Source of the DNA: Brassica napus
Taxonomy: Eukaryota > Streptophyta > Magnoliopsida > Brassicales > Brassicaceae
Assembly: GCF_020379485.1 (NCBI RefSeq)
Contig: NW_026014861.1
Span: 186,001-250,000 of the forward strand
DNA: 64,000 bases
Direction of reading: 5' to 3'
In this document: positions 43,963 through 53,879 of the stretch, one piece after another
Position numbering within the stretch: position 1 is the stretch's first letter
Layout of the letters: each line of letters begins with the position of its first letter
Notes under the pieces: generated by a model
What the model was told of the DNA's origin: nothing
Database searches by the model: none
The model's input: the letters and a program-made list of their open reading frames with translations, nothing else
Program-made: the position numbers and the translations under genes

Positions 43963-44956
43963 TTCAGGTATTGTCGTTCTACTTGTGTATGTAGATGACA
44001 TCATTATAACAGGTAGTGATAAAGAAGAGATACAAGCCACTAAAGACTTTCTTAAATCTGTTTTTGAGATTAAAGACTTGGGAGAGATGAAATACTTCCT
44101 TGGGATTGAGATATGTAGATCCAAGGAAGGTTTGTTTCTATCCCAAAGAAAGTATACACTTGATCTGTTGAAAGATGCAGGTAAGCTTGATGGAAAGACA
44201 GCCAAGACTCCCTTGGAAGATGGATACAAGGTTCCACGTGAGGGGGAGATTGAAGACAGTCCACCATTCAAGGATGCAAAGCTTTATAGAAAGCTAGTGG
44301 GTAAGCTCATATACCTAACCATCACACGTCCTGATATTTGTTTTGCTGTGAACCAGGTGAGTCAGCATATGCAAGTTCCAAAAGAACATCATTGGGGAAT
44401 GGTGAACCGGATCTTGATGTATCTTAATGGCTCAGCGGATCAAGGAGTGTGGATGGGGTGTAATGGGAGTACAGAAGTTGTAGGCTACTGTGATGCAGAT
44501 TGGGCAGGAGATAGAGCAGATAGAAGGTCCACAACCGGCTACTGCACATTCATTGGAGGGAACTTAGTAACTTGGAAGAGTAAGAAGCAGAAGGTGGTCT
44601 CATGCTCAAGTGCTGAAGCTGAATACCGAGCCATGCTGAAGCTGACTAATGAGCTTGTATGGATCAAAGGGATACTGAAGCACTTGGAGATTATTCAATC
44701 CACTCCAATGACCATGCATTGTGACAACCAGGCTGCTATACACATTGCCACCAACTCAGTCTTCCATGAGAGAACCAAGCACATTGAAGTAGATTGTCAC
44801 AAGGTGAGGCAAATGATTCTCCTTGGAGTCATCTTACCATGTTACACGAGAAGTGAAGATCAGCTAGCAGATGTGTTCACAAAGGCAGCAAGACAGAAGA
44901 CAATAGAGTCCATTCATAGCCGGCTAGGACTCATTGATCTCACGAGAAGGAGCTAA
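43963..44956 (+). pseudogene. gag-pol of element C, 3' part
   Basis: Continues the frame of 36312-39781 when F and one TSD copy are removed (3470 + 994 nt = 1488 codons with stop). Contains RT YVDD at 43988-43999, the RT thumb region, RNase H (YCDADWAGD, SSAEAEYRAM) and the C-terminal DQLADVFTKA segment. It has no start of its own and is now separated from the promoter-proximal part by 4.2 kb. Confidence 0.93.
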
Positions 44957-44988
44957 GCCCCTTGGCTATGAGGTCTTTACTCTTTTTC

Positions 44989-45096
44989 CCTTACCAAAGT
45001 TTTGTCCCAATGGGTTTTCTTTGGTGAGGTTTTTAATGAGGAAGATCTCATGGCTATCCAAGCTTAGACTTTCACAAAGCTAAGCTTGAGGGGGAG
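44989..45096 (+). promoter_or_regulatory. Element C two-hairpin module and purine tract
   Basis: SL1 (44989-45029) has arms CCTTACCAAAG and CTTTGGTGAGG: the A-T pair near the stem end replaces the G-C pair of D, E, J and O, with both arms changed. SL2 (45060-45087) has arms AAGCTTAG / CTAAGCTT plus CTTT/AAAG. Confidence 0.88.
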
Positions 45097-45717
45097 TGTT
45101 GAGATGAGATCACTTTGAGATGAGATCATGAGATGAAGTGTTGAGTAATGTATGTGAGGAGAGAGTATGAAGTGGTGAAGCATTAGGAAGAAAGGGATTG
45201 AGGAGGCTTAGTCCGTACAATCCGTACAGGCCGTACATGAGGAGTGGCCGTACAAGTCTTGGGTAATACTCTTCACTATTCAGGATGGTTACTTGTGAAA
45301 AGGGTGATGGTAACTATGGAGAGTTACCAGCACTTGATCAGACCGTTGAGAGAAGGATAAGACCGCGGCTTGACAGGCTGTATGCAGCTGGAAAGGGAAA
45401 GCAACCTTATCCATTCATCCCACACATGTGGAGTCTCCCATTGGCTTAGTTTGAAACCGGCGCCTAGCTCTTCCTTGACTTCACATGCTTTGCTTACTTT
45501 ACCTTTAGGAAAACCCTTGTATCTTCTCCTATATATTTGTAAACTCTTCATTAATGATAATGAGACAGTTCTTGACACTAAAACAATCTCTTAGACTCAA
45601 AGGCTCTCAATCATGATCATACACTAAACTCTTAGCTAAACTCGTCCTAAATAACCTCTAGACTCTTTCTAATCTCTTTCTTTCCTTATATCAAACTCAG
45701 ATTCTCTAAAACTTATA
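45097..45717 (+). repeat. Element C 3' LTR
   Basis: 621 bp, the partner of 35596-36216; followed by TSD aggag. Confidence 0.96.
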
Positions 45718-46226
45718 AGGAGTGGTTAAAATTGCCTAATACTTTGACTTGAATCTGATAAGGTCTTGCTTAGTATTTAGAGAATGGTTGCTTGCATAGA
45801 TAAGAACTTGACAGTGTCTTGATTCTATCTAATGTTATAAAGCTTGAGACATTGGTGATCAAACTTGATGAAGTCAAGGATTGATCCCAATGCAATTGTG
45901 TCTTATCTTTGCTGGAGTTTGAGTGGTGTTTCGGGTTCACAAGAAGTGTTCTTTGCTCACCATCCATCCAAGTAGAAGAGGAAGACTTTGCCATTGTTAA
46001 AGCAATGGAGAAAGACTAGTGTGTATGGCCGGTTAAGATAGCGCAGCTAGTGATAGTGATGTGCTCCTGGTTCATGGAGACACACAAGGAAAGGTCATCA
46101 CCTAAGTCTTGGGGAGACTGATGACCTGAAGGCATTGGAGCTGAAGGCAATGGCGGATCGGTTGGGTTAAGCGCAGCTGTAGGTAGTGATGCGCTCCCGG
46201 TTTGAAGTCTCATTGAGGCTCACTTC

Positions 46227-46264
46227 AAGCTTGCACCTATACTGAGTCAAGCTTGAGGTGTGGA
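46227..46264 (+). repeat. Degenerate SL2-purine cassette of H
   Basis: AAGCTTG...TCAAGCTTGAGGTGTGGA: the hairpin is kept in part, the purine tract is broken by two T. Confidence 0.5.
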
Positions 46265-46526
46265 TTCAAGTGAGCTACCAGACGATCCTCTAAGCTCAAT
46301 GACCTGGTTCCTCAAGGCCATTGCAAGCTGATCATGTGTAGATGCAGCTGAAGTAGAGGGAAGAAGAAAGCGACTCAATGAGCTTCTAATAAGAAGTACT
46401 TGGAGAGTAAGCTGAGGTATCTCCTCAGTGCAATGGTGGGTAAGTGGAGAAGTAAGCATCAAGTCTGAAGAAGATGGAGGTGTTCCCACAAGGTTGTTCA
46501 CGAAGCTTAGTAAGCGCTCACCTTCA

Positions 46527-46570
46527 GGCTTGGACCTTCCCTATACTCGGTCTCAAGCTTGAGAGGGAAT
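46527..46570 (+). repeat. SL2-purine cassette of H, second
   Basis: AGGCTTGGA...TCTCAAGCTT then GAGAGGGAA and TGTTAG. It is imperfect but in the same layout. Confidence 0.55.
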
Positions 46571-47453
46571 GTTAGTGAGCTTGTGTGATGAAAGGAGAAG
46601 CTGTTAAGCTTAGCAAGTGAGGACTCAAGTGGCGAAATGAAGAGACCACTCCTCACCATCTTAAACAAGGGAGTAAACCTAGTCTCATCTATTTTAATAT
46701 AGAGTTTATAGCTTCTAGTAGAATGTCTAGGCTAATTGCACTAGAAATATTTTGCTGCTGTATTGTCTTATTGATATTAAGTAATGTCTAGGGTCCCAAA
46801 ATCTCATATTCTGTTCATTGCATTGTCTTGTGTATTGCCATAGCTTGAAATCATCATGAATGTGTTGTAGAATTGAGTAGAATGTCTCTGCTGCTTGCAT
46901 CATGATTGATAAGCTGTTTTACATACATAAGCATGTCTCATACTGTATAAGTTCAATCCTATTGTTGTCTGATGCTATTGCCTATGTTTAATCCATCATT
47001 GATTGTCTTGCATCAATTAGAAACTGTCTAAGTTGCTTGCATCATTGGTATTGATTGGAACTGTTGTGCATAGCTTTAATATTGCTCTCGGATTGAACCT
47101 GATGCATTCATATAGCTAATGCTTTAAGATTGTTGCATTCATGTAGTTAATGATTTAAGATTGTGCATTCATGTATTGATGCATTTAAAAATGAGCCTAA
47201 ATTGTCAATGTATTGTTTAAAGCATGCATTGTCATTTTAGAGATTTAAAACTGCTTGTTTTTGCCTTGATTGATTGGCTTGTTTCAAGGTTTATATATTG
47301 TTGTAGCATTGGTGATCAAACAGGATGGATAATCTTGGTTTGATCCCAATGGGATGCTCTGATCTTGCATTGAGTTGTGGTGGTGTTAGGTACACAAGGA
47401 ATGTGATACATGTAACTCGCCAACAACCAAGAATGTAAAGACAAGGGTCTTTT

Positions 47454-47610
47454 GCCATTGCATATCATCACTAGGACATGTTAGTCCATAACCTACAGGA
47501 AGTGTAGTGTGATTGAGTATGCAATGAGAGATGGCCATTGCATAATACCATTGGACATATCTAGTCCTTAGCCTACAGGAAGTGTAGCATGGGTCATTAT
47601 ACAATGAGAG
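47454..47610 (+). repeat. 77-bp tandem pair in H
   Basis: Two diverged 77-bp units (47454-47530, 47534-47610) both start gccattgcat, contain cctacaggaagtgtag and end caatgagag. Confidence 0.85.
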
Positions 47611-47744
47611 GTGTGACTTGTGAGACTCTCTATGGTGATTCAAACACCCTAGTTCCTGGTTAAGGAAGAGAGTAAACTCACAAGAAGAAAGCTATCATGA
47701 AAGATGATAGTTATTAGACCATGGAGATGCATAGGATCATCACA

Positions 47745-47787
47745 AGCTTAGCTCCTTCTAGTCTCGGTTCTAAGCTTGAGGGGGAGT
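47745..47787 (+). repeat. SL2-purine cassette of H, third
   Basis: Arms AAGCTTAG and CTAAGCTT (as in B, C, D and O) followed by a perfect GAGGGGGAG, then TCTTAATG rather than an LTR start. Confidence 0.75.
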
Positions 47788-48251
47788 CTTAATGCATATG
47801 ATCCATGGTCAGTAACAAGTCTTTGCAAAGGCTTCTACAAAGGATCATCAACCGGACCAAGTCAGTGGCGTGTCTAGGTAAGAGGCTGTTCAGAGCAGTC
47901 TTGGCGAGTGAGGAAGAAGGCTCTCCATCAATGCGGCTTCAATGAGAGGTGATTGAGGAGAAGCTAATGAATCCACTCTGCCTTTCCAAGAAGTTGATGA
48001 TGCCATGAAGATGGTGCATTGGCCGAGTTAGGAAACTCACAAAAACACAAGGGAAGTTCCCTTAGACTTTTTAAATTCATTGCTTGTGCTTGAAAAGATA
48101 CTTAAGATGATCATGATTGAATTATGGGATTGTGTGCATCAAGTGTGATGCATGATATTAATTTTCTTGTTTTTGATAGGTACTGATGCACCTTTGGGAT
48201 AATGTATCAGGTACAATTGCTTGTAGCCTCATTAAACAGTTCCGGGGAATC

Positions 48252-48475
48252 TCCTAGCTTCTCTAAAGGGGCTGTGAAGTCTGTTGAGAGGGGGAGACCC
48301 TAAACCTAGTCTATGAAGAGGGCAAGCCGGGTGTGAAGTATTGATCAGCCTCACTAGTGTTTTGAAGATGATCTGGTCGCGTCCTAGCTTCTCTAAGATG
48401 GCTGAGAATTCAGTTGAGAGGGGGAGACTTCAAACCGGTTCCATGAAGAGGTGAAGCTAAAGTGTGAAGTGTGAA
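48252..48475 (+). repeat. 130-bp-period tandem pair in H with purine tracts
   Basis: Both units start tcctagcttctctaa and contain gttgagagggggaga (48283 and 48413) and atgaagagg. Each purine run resembles the functional purine tract. Confidence 0.75.
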
Positions 48476-48610
48476 GTGTGCGCAAAGCTGTGAAGAGTTG
48501 CTGCACCTGTTAGGCCGTGATCCAGAGCTTCTTGTGTCCAACCACATTGGTTCTAAGGCACAAGAGCTCACTGGCCAATCCCTAGGCTTTGGAGAGCTCT
48601 ACTCTTTTTC

Positions 48611-48721
48611 CCTTGCAAGGTTTTGTCCCAATGGGTTTTCCTTGTAAGGTTTTTAATGAGGGAGACTCTTCAGAGTTCCAAGCTTGGCTTAGGATCTCCT
48701 AAAGTCAAGCTTGAGGGGAAG
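48611..48721 (+). promoter_or_regulatory. Element H two-hairpin module and purine tract
   Basis: SL1 is shortened on both sides (48611-48649, arms CCTTGCAAGG / CCTTGTAAGG). SL2 (48680-48712) has arms AAGCTTGGCTT / AAGTCAAGCTT with an inner TTAGGA/TCCTAA stem. The purine tract is gaggggaag. Confidence 0.85.
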
Positions 48722-49657
48722 TGTTGAACTGAAGAGAAGATGGAGCTTGTACAATAATAGGGCAAGCTCTAGAAGATGTCAAGAAGAGTTCAATCAAGCT
48801 TCAGAGGTGTTCTGAAGTAGTTATCTTGTGAAGATAAGTCTAGGAAAGACTTAGACTGATCATGTGAAGGCTTTGGAGGAGTTAGAGAGAAGATGGTCCA
48901 AGGTGCAATTATAGGGCGGCCTTGTACGGCCTGGTACGGCCAAGGGTGAACCAAAAGAGATGGTGGATCGACCAAAGAAGTGAGAAAGAGTGTTGGGAAA
49001 ATATAGGGCGAGTGGTACGGACAGGAGGTCCGTACCATCGATCGTACTGCCAATCATCTCGCCCACACATCCGGTTTAAGCAATGTTGAAGAAGTGCAAA
49101 GTCTGGGCGTGCTTATCTTGGCTATGAGGACCGTTGGGAGCTATAGGAAACAAAGGGAATATCCCTTAGGATCAGAGTGGTCCAAGAGACAGGATGGAAA
49201 GAGAAAAGCACTTTACCTTTCCAGCCACCTTTCCACACGAGTCCATCTTAGCCTTTCATTCAAAAACGGATCAATCCCACCTTCCATTCAGTCAAGGCAC
49301 GACCACACTTTCCAGCTAGCATCAAGACCTGTCTACTCTCATCCTAGCCATTCAATCTATCATTTATTTACAGCCTTAGGATGTAGGGTTTATGAGTGTA
49401 ATGTAAAGGCATATAAAAGCCTTGTATATGTGATTGTAAACACTTAAGTGAGTTAGGGGGAAACCCTTCTCCTTCATATTCTGGTTACTAATCTCTCAAT
49501 CTCTAAGTCTCTTGTTCTTGTTCTTAGTCTCTCATACTCATATAATCTGTCTCCTTAATCCCTCTATTAAATCGCCATAAACAAATCCTTATCTCTCTCC
49601 ATTGGAGTTGTTTCACACACAAACACAACCAGAGATGAGAACTCTATAAATCTCACA
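48722..49657 (+). repeat. Element H 3' LTR
   Basis: 936 bp, the partner of 33541-34476; followed by TSD acact. Confidence 0.95.
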
Positions 49658-49662
49658 ACACT

Positions 49663-49899
49663 TAGCCGCTCAATTCAAACCGGACGCTCCTCACCTGTTG
49701 ACTCCACATGCTTTTCATTTTAACCTAGCTAGCCCTTGTTATGTCTTAGCCTTCTATATATTGTAACCTTGTTCATTAATGAAAGACACACCGAGAGTCT
49801 CTCTTGATCATACTCTTACTTGTTCATCATGATTCTAGTCTAAATCATTCTCAAATCCATTCATTCTCTTTATACTTTTCCCAATACTCAAATCTTATA
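49663..49899 (+). repeat. Element M 5' LTR, second part
   Basis: Continues M's LTR after G and H (the first three bases belong to G's split TSD) and ends AAATCTTATA. TATA-like sequence is at 49755-49760. It matches J's LTR on the other strand. Confidence 0.92.
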
Positions 49900-49917
49900 T
49901 GGTATCAGAGCCAGGTT
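49900..49917 (+). promoter_or_regulatory. Element M primer-binding site
   Basis: Perfect tggtatcagagccaggtt adjoining the LTR; gag ATG is at 50007. Confidence 0.93.
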
Positions 49918-50006
49918 CCTAGTTCTTAAGGATCCTCGTTGTGTGTTCTTCAGCTTCAGTTTGAGATCCATACAGTTTTGTTTGAGTCAATTCAAGAAAA
50001 CGCAAG

Positions 50007-52633
50007 ATGGAAGCAAGCAGCAACAAGAAGATGTTCGTTCCGGTTACTTTGAAAGGGGGAGGGAACTACCTCATGTGGTCAAGGCTGGTGAAGACAGCCG
50101 TTGGGAGCAAGGGTTTGTGGAGTCATGTCACGGATGGATCTCCTAAACCAGTTGCTAAAGATGGAGAAAGTGGGCAGGAGCTTGTGGTGGCGGATCAAGA
50201 GAAGTGGGAGCAAGACGATCTGTTGGTTCTATCAGTTCTTCATGGCTCCCTTGAAGCTTCAATCTTGGAAGCCTACAGCTACTGTGAGACACCAAAGGAC
50301 CTGTGGGAGACACTCCAGAAGGTCTATGGCAACACCACAAATCTGAGCCGTGTGTTTGAGTTGAAGAGATCAATCAACACACTGATGCAAGAAGATGTGG
50401 AGTTCACAAAACACTTGGGGAGGTTCAGGGCCTTGTGGTCTGAACTGGAAATGCTTAGGCCGAACACTACTGATCAAGATACTCTGATGGAGAGAAGGGA
50501 ACAAGATCAAGTGTTCGGATTACTCTTGACACTCAACCCAGCTTTTAACGATCTGATCAAGCACATGTTGAGGGCTTCAAAGCTACCAACACTCGAGGAA
50601 GTGTGCGCTCAGATACAGAAGGAGGAAGGGTCTCTTGGGTTGTTTGGAGGGAAAGGGAGCCTGTCCCTAGCTAACCAAGCTGAGGTCGCTCAAGCCAACA
50701 AGGCAACGTACAAGCCGGAAGAGAAGAAGTATGGAGAGGAGAGGAGGTTTGGAGGCAACTGTGACCACTGCAAGAAGCCAGGGCACAAGAGGAGCCAGTG
50801 CTGGATACTTCATCCCCATCTCAAGCCGCCAAAGTTCATGAAGGATCGTGAAGCCAGAGCCCATCTCTCAATTGAAGCTAGTGAAGCCGGTGCATCTGGA
50901 TCAACTATGCGTGTGGGAGACGGTGATGGGAAAGCTTTGGCAACTCAAACCACATCCTTGAAGGGCACAGACCATGAGACCATCCGTAGATCAGACATTG
51001 GTGCTCTCATCAAGGCTCTCAAGGACAATGGTAACTCCTTTGGAAACACTCTTGGACACTCTCTTGCTGCATATAGGTTACCATTAGCAAATGATCAAAC
51101 GCATACTAAACCTGAATCATATAGATCATCTAGTGTACATGATCAGTTGCATTTGAAGCCATCAGCACTCATTAGACAATTGCTATCTAAACCTGAATCA
51201 CCCAATACTCTTGCTGTGCATAATCAAATTAAGCCTTTGATAGTAGATTCAGGTGCATCTCATCATATGATCAGTGACACTAATCTTATTAAGGATATAG
51301 AACCTGCTCATGGACATGTTATGATTGCAAATGGTGATAGAGTAGCTATTAAAGGGATTGGTAACCTGAATCTGTTTAACAAAGAGTCTAAAGCATTCTA
51401 TATGCCTGAATTCACATCCAATCTTTTATCTGTTAAGAAATGCACTACTGATTTACAGTGCAATGTTATATTCTGCCCTAATGATGTGAAGTTTCAGGAT
51501 ATTGAGAGCAGTAAGTTGATTGGAAAGGGAATAACCAAGGGAGATCTTTATATGCTTGAAGATGTTGCTCCTACTTCTTTTATATGCTCGTTTAGTTCTA
51601 CTTCTGTTTTGAATGATGATGCATTATGGCATGCTAGATTAGGCCATCCTCATGTTAGAGCTTTAAGCTTAATGTTACCAGGTGTCATGTTTAAAAATAA
51701 TGATTGTGAAGCTTGTATCTTGGGTAAGCATTGTAAGACAGTCTTTCAAAAATCTAAAACCATCTATGAGAAATGCTTTGATTTAGTTCATTCTGATGTT
51801 TGGACTGCTCCTTGTTTATCTAGAGAAAACTTTAAATACTTTGTCACATTCATAGATGAAAAATCCAAATACACCTGGATAACACTCATTCAAACTAAGG
51901 ATAGGGTGCTTGAAGCATTTAAGAACTTTCAGACTTATGTAACTAACCAATATGATGCCAAGATTAAGATTTTCAGATCAGACAATGGTTGAGAATATAC
52001 AAGTCATGCCTTCAATCAACACTTAGCTCAACATGGCATTCTTCATCAAACGAGCTGTCCTTATACACCACAACAAAATGGTGTGGCTGAGAGGAAGAAC
52101 AGACATCTGATGGAAGTTGCAAGGTCTATGATGTTTCAAGCTAATGTCCCAAAGAGATTTTGGAGTGATGCAGTCGCCTCTGCATGTTATCTGATCAATA
52201 GGATACCTACAAGAGTGCTTGAGGATCAGTCGCCATTTGAAGTGCTAAACAAGATCAAACCATCACTAACACACTTAAGAGTGTTTGGCTGCGTATGCTT
52301 TGTGATGGTACCAAGTGGGATGAGGAACAAGCTAGAAGCAAAGAGCACAAGGGCTATGTTCATTGGATATTCGACTACTCAAAAGGGGTTCAAATGCTAT
52401 GATCCTATAGCAAGAAGAGTTCTTATATCCAGGGAAGTGAAGTTTATGGAATCAAGAGGATATTACAGTGAGAGGAAATGGGATGAGCTAAAGGATCTAG
52501 CTTACTCACCAGACAGAGCAGCCGGGCTGAGACGTATTCTGGAGGGTCTTGGGATTAATTTAACCCAGGATCAGAAGAGTCAAGACAGTAACAAGAGACA
52601 CGAAGCTGAAGAAGCAACTAACCATGATCATGG
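50007..52633 (+). pseudogene. gag-pol of element M, truncated by N
   Basis: Close to J throughout. Gag has the zinc knuckle (CDHCKKPGHKRSQC), and protease DSGASHH and the integrase zinc motif are intact. Codon 662 is TGA (51990-51992) where J has the second glycine of RSDNGGEY (GGA to TGA), so the stop falls in the integrase catalytic core. The same frame then continues (AERKNRHLME, and the linker to NHDH) until N interrupts at 52634. RT and RNase H lie beyond the window. Confidence 0.93.
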
Positions 52634-53158
52634 TAAACATTTTTGTGTATTAGAGTGTGTTTAAGAACAATCAGATTGTTTTTTGTAAGATTAAAGAGAT
52701 TAAGAGAATAAGTAGAGAGAGAATAGAGAGAATACTCAAAACTCCATTAATTATTAAAGATGAGGTTTACAACATATTTATATGAGTGAGACAATCCATT
52801 TTTGAAATGTATCTGATAGGGTAGAGATTCAGAGCATGTGTAGTCAAAGAGAGCTATCCAAAAGCAGCCAATGGGAGTCTTCACATGCTTGATCCCTTTG
52901 GCATCTTTTACTAGATGCTGTCTACTTTACAGCCTGTCTCCAGCCTCTCTAGCTGTGAGGAAACCTTATCCAGACTGCCCCTTCCTTATTCAGAAGCTCC
53001 TTGGTCGTGGCTAACTCTCCAAGGTGAAGCAAGGTAAGTTTCCAAGCTTTTACTTAGTTACCACAGTAAAACAAAGTTACTGTGGTAAAACTCCAAAGTT
53101 ACTGTATGTCTCAATCCTCTTTCTCTATCAATGTATTCACTCTTTATTACCTCATCTC
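52634..53158 (-). repeat. Element N 3' LTR, main part
   Basis: With the last four bases at 59290-59293 it makes a 529-bp LTR. O inserted only four bases from its U3 start. TATA-like sequence is at about 52774-52783. Compared with the copy from 63705 a few base changes are seen. Confidence 0.92.
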
Positions 53159-53738
53159 TATAAGTTTTGAGTAAAGTAAAAGATAATCTGAGTTTAGATA
53201 AGAATAGAGAAGAGATTAAGAGACTAATGGAGAATCATTGTGAAAAGTATAGAGAGATTGATTTGTTTAGAACTGTCTAATCTTTATTAATGAGCTTAGG
53301 ATACATTATATAGTAAGAGAGAGTCTCTAGGGTTTCGAAATACAAGAGGAGAAAGCATGTGAAGTCAATGGATAGGATAAGAATGCATTTGAACTATCCA
53401 ATAGGAGTGACCGCGTGTGTGAAGCATCTTTGCTTTATGCCTTCTTCTTTCCAGCCCAAGACAGGCTGTCACACGCTCCTTCTTCCTTTGGTAACGGTCT
53501 GATCCTTCAGATAAGTGATCAGAGCTTCTTCTTATCTAGTTAAGTTACTTAAGTAACTCTTGGCTTAACCGTGGCTGAGGTAAGTGTGTATGGCCATGTA
53601 CGGCCATGTACGGCCATGTACGGCCTTGTACGGATGCCTCAGCCTCACTTCTCCATTCCTCCTAAGCTCCTTCTTCTCCATTCATACTTAACCTCTCAAG
53701 CCTTCTCTTTACCTCAAATGTCTCAACTCATCTCAACA
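53159..53738 (-). repeat. Element O 3' LTR
   Basis: Element sense TGTTGAGATGAGTTG...AAAACTTATA. TATA-like sequence is at 53307-53312. Confidence 0.95.
53594..53633 (-). repeat. 10-bp x4 ccatgtacgg repeat in O LTR
   Basis: Three perfect units plus one ccttgtacgg, with a period of exactly 10 bp and one GTACGG per unit. Confidence 0.9.
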
Positions 53739-53846
53739 CTCCCCCTCAAGCTTAGCTTTATGAACAACTAAGCTTGGACAGCCATGAGATCTTCCTCATT
53801 AAAAACCTCACCAAGGAAAACCCATTGGGACAAAACCTTGATGAGG
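53739..53846 (-). promoter_or_regulatory. Element O two-hairpin module and purine tract
   Basis: On the minus strand, SL1 (53806-53846) has arms CCTCATCAAGG / CCTTGGTGAGG. SL2 (53748-53775) has arms AAGCTTAG / CTAAGCTT with a loop different from B, C and D. Confidence 0.87.
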
Positions 53847-53879
53847 GAAAAAGAGTAAAGACCTCACAGCCAAAGGGGA

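Larger units (their letters stand above)
35596..45717 (+). mobile_element. Element C: copia retrotransposon inside H, interrupted by F
   Basis: TSD aggag is at 35591-35595 and 45718-45722. LTRs are 621 bp with one difference noticed (tgataatcag versus tgataatgag). It is the same family as B. The gag-pol frame is open on both sides of F. Confidence 0.96.
45723..48610 (+). other. Non-coding internal region of element H, part after C
   Basis: Similar to G/F in short patches (cttatctttgctggagtttgag near 45903; gcggcttcaatgagaggtgattg near 47934) but longer. It holds three SL2-purine cassettes of decreasing quality, a 77-bp tandem pair and a 130-bp-period tandem pair. An AT-rich stretch (46680-47330) has no recognisable feature. 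No ORF with family similarity. Confidence 0.8.
33541..49657 (+). mobile_element. Element H: non-coding long-LTR retrotransposon at the G/M junction
   Basis: LTRs are 936 bp with about five differences by eye. TSD acact is at 33536-33540 and 49658-49662; it spans the last three bases of G and two bases of G's own TSD, so H inserted across that boundary. The internal region is about 4.1 kb once C is removed, with no gag-pol. Confidence 0.94.

Noticed and set aside
53594..53633. Decamer array as a centromeric or telomeric satellite
   Set aside because: Only four units, and it is confined to O's LTR; it is a local LTR feature.
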